NCBI GenBank assembly: GCA_036785325.1
Contig: JAXIVH010000063.1
Span: 696,937-760,936, forward strand
Direction of reading: 5' to 3'
DNA from: Urophycis tenuis
Lineage: Eukaryota > Chordata > Actinopteri > Gadiformes > Phycidae
DNA length: 64,000 nt
Shown here: in pieces, positions 49,601-61,543 of the stretch
How the letters are laid out: every line of letters begins with the position of its first letter
Position numbering within the stretch: the stretch's first letter is position 1
The notes under the pieces: model-generated
Database searches by the model: none
What the model was told of the DNA's origin: nothing
What the model saw: the letters and a program-made list of their open reading frames with translations, nothing else
Made by a program: the position numbers and the translations under genes

Positions 49601-52600
49601 GATTGTTGTTACAGTTGTTACTGCAAACAGAAATATTTTTAAGGATGGCGTTAATTTACAGGTTATGGTCATTTACCTCTACCCGTAACCATGTATTCAC
49701 TAAATCCAACCATATATTGATTGCCATGTCGTAGTGGTCCTGAATCTTGTTTTGGTCCATGCATATAATTACTTCCCTGACCCTTGAATAGGATGTTTAG
49801 TAAGCTGATAATAGTACAGGTCAATTTGTACATTTGTATGTACAATTGTCATGCACATACATACGTGAAAAGTACATTTCATTTGTCTAAGGGTCAAGTT
49901 CTGAACATGCTTAATGTCAAACCCTCAATGTCAATTATAATGTATAATACTTACTTTTCTTTGGATCCATTTAGGTGTCAGCAGGTTCAGTTGCAGCTGA
50001 CCCAATGCCACTACTGGACGCTATTAGTCACAGGTCAGTTGGAAGCAAAGCTGCTAATAAAATAATAACTCTTTATTAGCAGGTAAACTGATGAGATTAT
50101 ATGTTTGCACATCATATTTTAAAACTTGCTTGAAGGAATAATTCAGTCTAAAAGTAGTCACATTGTCAGATGTGTGTGTAAAAAAAATAAATAAAATGTA
50201 TTAGGGGTGGAACAGTTCACAAAATCCACGGTTCGATTTGGTTCACAGTTTTGTGGTCACGGTTTTCAGTTCGGTTCGGTATATGTTGATTGTTAGGAAA
50301 ATCAATTATGTCTTGTATAGTCAGGTTAAAACTGAAAGAATGAAGCAGTCTGACATTTGATGAATCATTGTGACAGTCTTAGGTTAAAAGTATACAATGC
50401 TTGCATACTGTCGCACTTTTGTCAACAACTTTCTTACCGCCGTCATCGTAGGTCACTCTAAATGCAAAGTGGCCCCATACAACAGACCTATAGAGTGCTG
50501 CTGGCGCATCTTCTAACTCTAAATCTTCTAACTTTCTAAGCTCTTTTCCACTCGCCATACCCACACAATTCTCCACAACAACTGACCCAATACTCTATTT
50601 CTACCCGCTCCACCCGACTTCACTGCTTGGCTTCTTCTTGTTGTTTACTACTGGTGGTTGGCTTTAGGCGCACTACCGCCACCTTCTGCTCTAGAATGTA
50701 CATGCTTCGCCTATGAGAAAAAGGAGCAGCGCATGAACCGAACGCAACACACGCAAATCGAACTGAGACAGACGAACCGAATGGTTCAGACGGTTTTCAT
50801 AAACCATTCCATCCCTAATATATATTATATATGTATAATAATAATTAGCTAGCTATATCAAAGATGTCTGTTGTGATTATTGTGATTATGCTAGAATCAC
50901 TGAAAGCAGCTGTTGCAGGTAAAATATATCAACGGTTTGAGCCTCAGTTTTAGCTTCATATAGCGTAACAGATCTTACCCATGAGGCTTGGTGGTTGATG
51001 ACCTATCCAGCCCCGAGCTACACTGCACTACCTGTAGATTTGACTGTGTTCTGACTATACAGATACAATCTGTATTTATGGAATGCATTTAATCTATCAT
51101 TCTGATTGTACATACAGTATATATGTAAGCTGTGTTGCTTTGTTATAGTAAGGTCCACCCTACATTATCACACACAGACATGATCTCTACTGGCGATCAA
51201 AGGGATGTTGTGGAAAATAGTGAGCCATATGCTAGTCGGTTTTACCATGGTATTGGGAGCTTTATTACATTTATTTATTATATTTATATTGTATATTGTA
51301 TCATTTATATTTTATTACATTATATTGGATTCAGCCACACTTCAATATTTTCTCTGTATGTCAACATGATAACTGATTGTATGTAACTGTTCAACCAGTT
51401 GTTTTTCCATTGTATCAGAGCTGCATAGGGTCACGCTAATTGTGTACAGTGCCCCATCATTCAGTGCTATTTACATTTAGGGTTCAGAAGAAATCCTTGC
51501 CTAAAATCCCAATGTAGAAGCCTGAGAATGAATGATGCTTACCTTTTTTTTCAAAATCTTCAGCGATGGCTGATGGATTTTCAAGATGGATAGATAGATG
51601 GATACTTTATTCATCCTGAGGGAAATGTTAAAATAGAATCGCACAACACATTTTAGAATGATTGAGGTGAACAATTCCTTTCATTCATATAATTTATAAT
51701 TCATATAATTTCTAAGTGTCTACAATCTGGTTATGCAGAGAATATTTTTAAATATGGGTAACACTTTACAATAAGGGTACATTAACACTTAATTAACATT
51801 TGCTTATGTAGTGATAAATAATAATCATTAACAAACAGTAAATTAGCAGTTAACTATTGGTGTGGTAATAATTAACTGAGGTATTAATGTATACATTATT
51901 TAATGGGGTTATGCTTAACCTTGACTCCTTTGCTAATGCTATATATAGTGCTTTTACTGACTTACCCAATGTTAATGAACTGTTAATGTACCCATATTGT
52001 AAAGTGTTACCAAAATGTGTATGTAACGGCTACAATTTTTACACATTTTTTAAATAATTTGGTCTCGTAGGTCTCAAGATTCTGCCACATCTGCACCATG
52101 TTCCCAGTGGCCGATCAATCTGAAGCTAACCCACTTGGACTTGAACACAGAAGCATCCCTTATACACTTTCAAGGCCATTACCTGACCCTGTCTGACCTG
52201 GACTATAGCATCCTGCAAGTGGAAATACAAAACACGCCAAAGACCAAGGCTTCAGTGGAAGTAGGGGAGTTTTGCCTGGTTGAAGATTTAATATCAGGGC
52301 AATGGTACAGAGGGCAGGTACAACATGAAAATGCAGATACGTTTGATGTGTTCCTCATCGACCACGGCAATGTCTTGAGCGTGGACATATCTCAAATATC
52401 ATCCTGCTCAAATGATCTATTTGATCTTCCTCCAAAGATCATCTGTGGCTTTTTTTCCAATGTTCTGCCACTACAGGACTGCTGGGATTCTGCCATAGGA
52501 AACTACCTCTTTTCTCTAATTGGAAAAAATGTCACAGGCTACATTCATGCCCTCCTTCCCCATAAAGTGCTTATTTTTGAGGCCACTGACATTAACAAAG

Positions 52601-55600
52601 AGCTGGTTAGACTGGGTTTTGGCAAGCATGTGGACACAGACACGTTCCTCCTCTTAGTTCAGTTAATTACAGAGGTGCACCTTGAACAGAATATGAAATG
52701 TGGCCCTGACCTCATCCAAAAGCCAAGGGGACAAAATGAGTCTAAATCCTTAATTGTAAAAGGACTCAAGGAAGTTCTGTCATTCTGTGGGACAAAAATG
52801 AGTGATGGAACATGCATTGAATTAAAAATAACTGCCGCAGTTAACCATGGCCTTTTCTACTGTCAGCTGAGCAGTGCTGCGTCTGATTTACAGGAAATGT
52901 CTGAGAGGTTGACTGCAGCATGCAATTCCATGTTAAGTCATCCAAATCAGACACCACAAGACAACCTTGGCCTGCTTTGCTCAGTGAAAGGCAAAGATGG
53001 CAAATGGTACAGAGGCTTTGTGCAGTGCCTGCTTGTAAACTCCCATGTGCAAGTATTTTTTGTTGACTATGGATTCTGTGAATCAGTCAGAGTTGAGAAC
53101 ATCCAAAGGCTGCCACATAATTGCTTGTCTCTCCCCATTATGGCTTTTCCATGCATGCTCTCTTTATTAAGTGAACACAAGGATTGGAAAGAGAGACAGT
53201 TATGCCTTCTCAAGAAAGGGATACTCAGTGGAGTACTCAATGCTAAGATCCTGAGTTTGGATGTGAAACGGAATACCTACTTAATTGAAATACTCTGTAA
53301 CAAAGACCACATTCTGAGAGAACCACAACTGCCCCAAGAGCTTTCCAGGTTGAACCATGAGGCTGTGTTTAAGTGTGCACTGGTGCTAACTCAGGGTGAC
53401 AATTTTTGCAGTGAAACTGTCAAGGCTCATGTTTCATCAGTTCAAGCTGAAGGTTTTACAACAGGGTCTAACTGTGTGGGCTATGTTGTTCATGTAATCA
53501 ATCCAAACAATTTCTCGCTGAGAACGGAGAAACGCAACAGTGAATTTGAAGACTTGATGAAGCAAATATCAGAGCACTTCAGTCAAGTGCAATTGAACGA
53601 ACAAGTGCTGGAGAATCCTCAATTAGGATCAATGTGTTGTGCAATGTATGAGCATGACATGCACTTTTACAGAGCAGTAGTCAAACACAAGCTTGACTAT
53701 GGAGCTGTGGTGGTTTTCATTGATTTTGGGAACACAGAGAAAGTTCCATACATGCAAATTAAGAAAATACCAAAGAAGTTTGTGAGTCAAGCAGCATTTG
53801 CCTTGAGTTGCACTCTGGGTAATATCATGCCCCTAACTGATGTTTGGACATCAGCAAGCAGTCAGTTTTTCAGACAAGCTGTATCGAACAGATCCCTGAT
53901 GGTCCATGTTATCCACCAAAGAAAAGACAAAATTGTTGTTGACCTCTTCACAACGGAAAGCAAAACTAATCAAAGCATTACAGAGCTCCTGATCTCTTCT
54001 AAGCTAGCAGAGTCCTGGAAGTACACACAGTCAGAGTCTGTTAAGCAAGATAAAATTGTGACATCTAAAAGGACAAAAAGGATGCCCTGCAAACCTAAGG
54101 AATTAAGTGCTTGGACACAGCATCAGAAGTCAATTCCAAGAGATGAGAAGGGAGTAGTCTCCAAAATAAAACAAATGTTGCCATGTACACTCACTCAAAA
54201 CGTTACTCCAAAACCTCAAGAACCTATTATCAAAATTCTGCAGTTGAGGCTTGGTTGTGAGATGCCAGTCCGATGCACTCACATTAAACATCCATCAGAC
54301 TTCTGGTGCCAAGTGTCACACAACCTTTCAGCTTTAGAGGAACTGATGGCCAAAATCCAGCAGTATTACTCAACACATACTGTGCCTATTCAAGTAGGGG
54401 CCAAATTTTGCATTGCAAAGTCACCTGAAGATGGCAAATGGTACAGGGCTTGCATCACTGAAAGGACAAGTTTAAGCCACGTCGGTGTACTTTTAGTTGA
54501 TAACGGCACAACTCTCCAAGTTGAGGAGCACAAACTTCAGCAAATACTACCAGAGTACTCTGAACTCGAAGCCCAAGCTTTCAGATGCAGCCTCTACAAC
54601 CTGATAGAACCCATTGATCCAAAGAGCTGTGGAGAATGGAACACTGAAGAGTGCACCTTATTCAGAGATTTTGTGCTGGACCACTCTGTCAGTTTAACGT
54701 GTAGCCTGACTCGCCTGCTGTGGGTGACAGGCAAAGGGTTACGCACTGTTGTGGACCTTCATAGTTCTCAGGTACGGCATAGCATTACCGAGTTACTCAT
54801 TGGACAGGGCTTGGCTAGGCCTGTGATGATCCAATCAAAGAGCTGCTCCTCTGCATTTCCTGTCTCTTTTTCCTACTCATCATTCAACTTGAGCTGCGGG
54901 AATGAGGAGCAAGTCTATATCACACATGTAAGCAACACATGGGAAATCTACTGCCAGCTTGACAGGAACAGTAAAATCATTGAAGAACTTGAAACCAACA
55001 TTTCAGAGGAGGAGAAAGTACATGGGTCAGATGCCGCAGCCCCAGTAGATGGTATGTGCCTGGCAAAATACTTTGATGAAAGATGGTACCGAGGCCTGGC
55101 CAAACCTGTACAGTCCTCATTGCATCTTGCTGTGTTCTTTGTGGATTATGGAAACACATGCATTATAGAGAAGACCAATGTCTTGTCTATTCCTAACCAT
55201 TCAGCAGAACTACTTTACACTCCCATGCAGGCAGTGAGATGTAGTCTTGCTCATGTACCAAAAATAGAGCCCTTGGCCTGGGTAACGCAGTGGCTTAAGA
55301 AAACCCTTCTCAATGAGCTAGTGAGAGCTGTTGTAGTTGGGAAGCTTGAAGATGGTTCAGCGACTGTTGAGCTATTCCATAGAGACGTCAACATTAACAA
55401 CAAAATCAATGAGCATATTGACAATCTCACACAAACAAAGGGTAATCTCTCACCTGTCTCAAACAAACCAAAGAAAGTTATTAAAGGTAAGAGCTTAAAT
55501 AGCCAACAGCAAGGCAAAAGGGTGTCGCCAACATTAAACACAGGCGTAAAACACCAGATTACTGAAATGCCTACACTCTCAAGTTTGTCCAACACAAGAA

Positions 55601-58001
55601 TTAAACCAGGTCTAAAGGATTTATTTTATGCCTCACACATTAACACTGTTGGCGACTTTTTCCTTCAACTGCAAGAAGATGAAATGAATATTCAGAATAT
55701 GAGGGATGTCCTCAACTCAAGTGTGAGCAGAACTTCCCTGGTAAAGAGCACACCGAGAGAGTTGGACATAAATAACTGTGTTCTGGCCGAATATGATGAT
55801 GGTGATTTGTACCGAGCTGTCATTAAGGGTTCTGAGGGAGACCGCTTCAAAGTTGAGTTTCTGGACTATGGAAACCTTTCATTTGTAAGAAAAGAACAAA
55901 TTTACTCCATGAAAGGCAAACTGATCTGTCAGCCTAGATTAAGCATACCATGCTCTTTACTTGACACAAGCGCTTATGAGAAGGACCAGACTTTTCGGGA
56001 TGCTATAACAGATAAGCCTCTCAGGGTTGAGTTTGTATGTTGGATCGGCAAACAGTGGAAAGTGAAGATTGAAATTCTTGAAGAAAAAGCATGTTTGTCA
56101 GTTCCAGTACCTGATGGTGCTGTTGAACCCAGTAGTGAACCTACAAAACAAGAAGGAAATGACGACAATCTGAGTTTATATGCAACGAAAGCTAAGCTTA
56201 TGAAGTCAAGCTATCTCACAACGGAAGAACACAAACCTCAAGCAGTGACAGTCTCTACTAAAGACAAAATACTGGTTCCTGACTCCACTGACAGGCCAAC
56301 TAAATCTAAGATGTGTTTGCAAGAGCCAGATGGAATGCCTGACGACACAAATGCCTCTTTGAATTATCACAGAACCTCTGAATCCTCAGATGTGAGGAGG
56401 GATATTGTGGATACATTCCGGCCACCAACTCAAGTGCTAGGTATTGAGCCAGGAGTACTTCTATCAGTCCTTCAGAATGGACATTTTTCTGTGAGACTGA
56501 ACACAACAGGATTTTTTTTGTGTCCAATGTGTCACAAACCACCAAATGAGCAAGTCAAAAAGGGGCTAATGTGTGCAGTGAAAGGACCCAAGGACAGCCG
56601 GAGCAGAGCTGCTGTTATGCATGTTAATGAAACTGAGTACATGACATTGCTTTTAGATCATGGACTGATGACAGAATCCTCTTGTAGTTCATTAAGACAG
56701 TTTCACAGTGACCATGCACATATATCTGGCCTTGCAGTATTGTGCAAATTGAATAGCCCCGTCTCTGTTGTGACAAAATTTGCTCTGGAATCCGTCAGAC
56801 GGCTTGTAGGCAAAGATTTAAAGCTGCTGTTTATGAACCACTCAGAATCTGACAACCTCTGGTCATTAGAAATCGCCTTGAACCAGTCCTTAATTCAGCA
56901 AGCAGAACTTAAAAATTCAGGGCAGTTTTCTGAAGAGTTCAACCCTATTTCCAGAGAGATGGAAATGGTTGAAAAAACTAAATATAAAGACAAACAAGAA
57001 CAAGCCAGACTAGTAACTGGCCTCCCACAGAAACTCTCCTTTTCCCCCATCAATACAGGCCAGGTGTATTATGGCTTTGCCACAGCACTGACCTCCCCCT
57101 CCGACTTCTACATAGTCCTGCAGGACTCCCTTCTCATCATGAACAAAGTCTCTGCCATGCTCGAGGAGCTACCCAGTGAGATGCCCCCTCTTCCTGAAGC
57201 TCACCTTGTCCCTGGCTCATGCTGCCTTGTGTATTCGAAAACAAAGGGCAGATGGTGCAGGGCGGAGGTTGTACATGCTGAAACAACAATAACAATCAAC
57301 CTTGTAGATTATGGCCACTGCACATATCTGGCATACAGCAGCTACCGACAAGTCAAGATTCTTCCGGAAGCACTTAAGAGACTGCCAAAGGTGACTTACC
57401 CGTGTTCGTTGAGGGGAGTGAACCCAGTCTCGGATACAAGGCAGTGGACAGATGAAGCAGCAGTGTTCTTCCAGGAGCGTGTGTGCCACAAGAACCTCCA
57501 AATATTAGTCTGGGAGTTTGTTTCAGATGACAGACAATGGGAGGTGGACGTCCTTGTTGAAGGCATACATCTGTCCAAGGAACTGGTGGACGCTGGACAT
57601 TCTAGCTACGTAGACATTCTGCTTGGACTGAGGTAATGTCTAATCAATACAAGTATTGTATGTACTATAGTATATCAGCTAAATTAGTAAAGCTACAGCT
57701 TTGTGAGAGATGTGTAATTTTATCAATTGTAATGGTCTGTCCATGACTGGTCTAAAATCGGGCCAGAGGTAAACAGTCAGGTCTCAAAAGGTGGTTTGAT
57801 GTAATGGTGACTGGTTTAAATCATTTTCCAGTTTTTTTGTATTCTCGGGAATTGGGCCTAACTGCCGTATCTACAATTACATTTCTAATTTGAAGTGATG
57901 CCTAACCGTGTTTGTCCTGTCACAGGTTCCAGGAACAACATTTGGGGAACATTTCTCCTCTGATGGCATCCAGTATGGAGAACAGTTTGCAAGAGGTGTG
58001 A
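46688..58001 (+). CDS. tdrd15: TDRD15-like multi-Tudor protein, complete
   Basis: Exons: 46688-46708, 49975-50033, 52071-57632 and 57926-58001, with phases 0, 2 and 2 all consistent, giving 1905 residues. Tudor-type modules start near residues 91, 326, 544, 802, 1020, 1261, 1523 and 1741. Most show G-x-WYR and V-x-x-x-DYGN-like words (KWYRGFVQ, FFVDYGF, RWYRGLAK, FFVDYGN, DLYRAVIK, FLDYGN). Modules 4 and 7 are degenerate in the aromatic cage (LLVDNG, LLLDHG). Tudor proteins of this class sit in germ granules and bind dimethyl-arginine on PIWI-type proteins of the piRNA pathway. The eight modules, length and one giant exon fit TDRD15; TDRD6 is the alternative. No ATG lies in the giant exon before the first Tudor module, so the small upstream exons are needed. 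The gene is head to head with RFX6. Confidence 0.8.
47700..47765 (+). mobile_element. tRNA-like SINE head fragment
   Basis: CATAGCTCAGTGGGTAGAGTG (box A-like) is followed almost at once by GGGTTCGATCCCCA (box B-like) with the middle of the tRNA fold missing. It is too short for a functional tRNA. Confidence 0.5.
47970..48390 (-). pseudogene. hAT (ZMYM1-type) transposase, N-terminal piece
   Basis: The minus strand reads KYCVFCFPCLL (TTF-type zinc finger core), then KDLKHFTEKAKKHECNRSH and NRHILSRIIDRI, the order found near the start of ZMYM1-like hAT transposases. Frames are broken and no start is visible. It lies in TDRD15 intron 1. Confidence 0.65.
48703..49350 (-). pseudogene. hAT (ZMYM1-type) transposase, middle piece
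   Basis: The minus strand reads TLIADEYKDQAKRE and VCIRYISWG (DUF4371-type region), then after frame breaks PHAIYVHCSSHRLNLVL, FFETLNNVHNFMTGS and RSTDVRWS. In an intact gene this part follows the N-terminal piece, yet here it precedes it along the minus strand. The C-terminal dimerisation domain was not found. Confidence 0.7.
49351..49974. other. TDRD15 intron 1, remainder
   Basis: Nothing recognised beyond the acceptor tract TTTCTTTGGATCCATTTAG before exon 2. Confidence 0.5.
50202..50817 (-). mobile_element. hAT deletion derivative with BED-finger remnant
   Basis: The left end TAGGGGTGGAACAGTT and the reverse complement of the right end TAGGGATGGAATGGTT form imperfect terminal repeats. 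A minus-strand frame (50576-50379) has SVVWGHFAFR followed by CKHC, the first half of a BED zinc finger as in ZBED-type hAT transposases. Flanking 8-mers (AAATGTAT and ATATATAT) match only partly. It lies in TDRD15 intron 2. Confidence 0.7.
51580..51640 (-). mobile_element. LINE 3' tail fragment
   Basis: GATAGATGGATACTTTATTCATCC, then TGAGGGAAAT, is the reverse complement of a fish LINE 3' end with its short terminal repeats (ATCT type). Confidence 0.6.
51757..52011. mobile_element. MITE immediately upstream of the giant TDRD15 exon
   Basis: The left end GGTAACACTTTACAATA and the reverse complement of the right end are nearly identical over about 30 bp, enclosing 255 bp of AT-rich sequence. 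Its right end lies 59 bp before the exon 3 acceptor. Target duplication not clear. Confidence 0.8.
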
Positions 58002-60999
58002 ACTGGCTGTCTCATAGTGTGAGTTGAATCGAATGACAAATCCAGTGGAATAGGCATGTTGTCATGTTGACAAAAACAAACCTAAAATCGGAAGAATTAT
58101 GACCCAATGTCTGTTGTAATATTGTATTCTTTTTCTGGTAATACTTGAACTTGGTTGGAGCGCTTTCATATGGTAGTACGTTTTGTTATGTCAATGGACA
58201 CAATGTAGCCCTTCGTGCCCTGGGGAATGTTTTTTTTTTATTCATCTTTCTGTTTGAAGCTAGTGTTTGAAGCATTTTGGACCACCCAAAGTCATGTCCA
58301 AAATGTCAACCAGTCAATATTTTACTCATAACTTTTACAATCAAGTGTTTTATACTTAGTGTGATCTCCAACAGTTCAATGTTGTTGTATAATATAGTTT
58401 GTGTTATGTACGTCCAAGCTATATCTACATGTCATCAAAAATATATTGTTAATAATTTAGCAAACATCACTGAGCATTTTATGGAGACTGTTTAAATGTA
58501 TGTATTTTTTGTTGCTATGTTAGTCATTTTGGTTAGTTTATGTTCATGACCTGTTAATGAAGTTGATAGATGAGTAGGTTCAAGATCGACCTCATTTTTA
58601 CATTAAACCCATCAGAGCTACAAGTGTTTTTATTTACTTCCTTGTCCCCTACAGTTTTGGAAAATGCGACAAACATGTCTATAGACTATTCCGTGGCAGC
58701 TGATTTCCGTGCGACTGGCTATGTGGGAAGTATAATTCAAGCTTTGCAGTTTCACAAATCAGATTCAAGATCAATATCTCATGCCTGATGGCAGATGACC
58801 TAAAATTTGGGTGATCCGGGCATTTCACTTTAATTTGCTTCATGTTTCTAGAGGCAGGTATCTCCAAGTGTGTAATTGGCAAACACAAACTGTAATTGAC
58901 TTTAAAGAAGTGAACGAATGAGTTGTCTTGAGTAAAATATGTCTAATGAAAGTCAACAACGTAACACGACTGTTTCAGTTTCTGCTATAACATAGGACTG
59001 CTGGATCCGACATTACTAACTTATCAAACGCGTTCTCCATTTTCCAACGTGAAAAGTACTTGGTGACATCTAACAGTCAATTGAGTGTGGTGCAATGCAC
59101 ATTTTGCAGGGGTGTAGTAGGGTCAGGCCATCTTTGATGTGAGAATATTCGCAGAGGTCATGGCGTCAGGTCAAGACGTACGTAGGACGCCATACAATAC
59201 AAAAAATACTTTATTGAATTGAATACTTTATTGAACTAGACAGCGAGATAGACAGCGATTATTTCAGTAAACATGGTCGATACTGAAACTGTTGAAGTAA
59301 TGAAGTACATTGTTCAGTCCATTTATTTTGAGGACTTATGTAAAATGCATCACAATATTTGAGTTATTTTTACTAGAATCAAGACAGACGTCACTTTGAG
59401 CTGTTCAAAATGTATTTATTGATTTACAAAAGGCAAAACATGACACTGCTTAAATAATTTGGTTCCATCTGAAACCTAGAAAGGTACTGTCAGTTTTCAG
59501 AGGCATAGGCCTATATGTCCCTGTAGGCTATTGTACATAAATTTATAGCCTTATCAATGCTGTAAAACTGTGTTCTGTTCAAACATAGACAGAAGCATTG
59601 GACACTGATACTCGCTCCTGTAAAATCCCAATTTAAAACACAATTGAGTTGGGAAATTGGTTAAAATAAACATTTTTGTAACCATGTCTTATGTATTGCT
59701 TTTTATACATTGGCAGTATTTTTTTTATTAAAATATCCTATAACCTAATTATATAGTTTGACTTTTTTTTTTAATTTGAGTGGGCCCAAAATGTAATGTG
59801 ATTTATTTTAAACATCGCAGACATCATTTGGGCGTCTTTTTGTTATTTTTCATATATAAAATAAATATCTGTGGTTCAAATGAGTAGTATTTTTTATTTA
59901 CCCGTTGAAAAGTGTTTTGCTTGGTGAATGCATGTAATTACACAATTAGTCCAAATAATTGTACACTACTGTTAAAAAAGACTATTTAATTCAAACAAGG
60001 GATATAATGCAAACTAAAAGTAAATCAGGGAGTTAAGAATTACATCCTGACCATGTCACATGTACTTAAATTCCTTCCATTGTCTACATATTAGTGTGTG
60101 TGCATGTGGGTTGGGGAGAGGAATGTCCACTGTCTTCTTCCAGACCCTGACTCCCTTCTTCACCAAGTGTCAAAAAACTGAATGTTCTGCTTAACAGAAA
60201 TACGGAGCGAAACGGCAACACACATATTTACAGCTATCTTGTTTACAAGAACCTCTGCCATGACTCAATGATTCTAATGAAGGAGTTTAATCAAAAATAA
60301 ACCCTGAATACAGTTTCCACATGCTGGCTATGGAATAAAATATCAGTATCTGAGGGAATTCTGCTCATTGAGTATTTAAACAATTAAAAGTTAGGAGTTA
60401 AATCCAGGGAATTTTATTACAATTAACTTTTTAAAATCAAAAATTAGGTAATGCAGAAAAGAGCATAAAACATAAAATTATTACAGTAACCTATTAAAAC
60501 AATTTAAAATGCGCAAAAATAATTTTCTTCCCCAACCCAGAAACAATCCTGCAACCAAAGTATAATATGATGTAATTGTCTGAATTGTATATCTCACCAG
60601 ATAAAACTAAAGGTTTTTACAGTGCTTTACCATTATACATTTGCATTAGATCTTGGAGGGAAAACCACTTCGGCCATAAATGTCTCTACTATTGCTATCA
60701 CACATTCATGTGGTAGGAGGAGCACGATCCAGTTATTCAGTAATTAAAAAAGGAAGAAAGTGTCCCAGCCTAACAAAAAATAACAAAACTAACAAAAATT
60801 CTCAACATCAGAATGCCAATGTATAATTGTCTTCTAATGTAATAATAGGTTCTTTCTTAGTGTTGGATAATCAAAGTAAGAGAAAAATTAAGTAATGTTG
60901 TAGGTGAATGTCTTACATCTGTAAGTGAGTGATTTGGGGGGTTTTAGTGTTTCATACAAGCCGCTGGGATATTAGTGGTGGGGGTAGTGGTGGCTCCAT
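58002..60999. other. Intergenic region between TDRD15 and the minus-strand gene
   Basis: AT-rich, no coding sequence recognised. The first part should hold the TDRD15 3'UTR and the last part the 3'UTR of the minus-strand gene ending at 61000 (the two are convergent). Confidence 0.5.
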
Positions 61000-61543
61000 C
61001 TATTTAGTGTTGAGCTCATTCTCCAGCTCCATGAGCTTGCGCGAGGCCTTGACCTTGTTGGACACCTCCTTTCCCTGGGAGAAAAGCCGCTGGCGCTCCT
61101 TGAAGGTCAAGCTCTCTGGATTTCCTGGGACTGCGTTCTCCTGCTCCTGACTGGGAGGAGAGGAGTCATATTGAAATCTTTACTTACTGTATGTGCACTA
61201 AAGAACAATAAAAGCCTCAAATCAAAGCGTAATTGATACAATATAGATTCTAAAATTAAGTCAGTATCAGCAGTAATGATTACTATTAATATTATTATTA
61301 ATATTGATATATTTCTGAGTACTAGATTTGGACTTGTACTTTCAATATACTAGGGCATCCATTAAGTATCCAAGTGTAGAAATAAGCACTGATGGTTTAC
61401 ACCAAATGTTTTAAGAAGGACTGATGTCTGCAATGAAGGTAGGCTGTCATCAAGGCAGATAGATGAGATAGATGGATTTTTTTTTGTACTGTCTCACCTT
61501 TTGGTCCACTTATCCTTCAAGACTTCTCCCGTTCCTACAAGTC
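61000..61543 (-). CDS. Last two coding exons of a gene, tentatively afadin-like
   Basis: Exon 61543-61498 (46 nt, entered with one base owed) ends AAAG|GTGAGAC. The final exon 61150-61000 follows an acceptor CTCCTCCCAG and ends in TAG. The joined tail reads GTGEVLKDKWTK, then ESLTFKERQRLFSQGKEVSN, then a helix rich in Lys, Glu and Leu, and ends ELNTK. A 'SFKERQRLF'-type tail occurs in junction scaffold proteins; afadin is my best guess from memory and is not certain. The gene is only partly in view: no further upstream exon was recognised to the window end, although 63384-63187 is a possible one. It is convergent with TDRD15. Confidence 0.55.
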
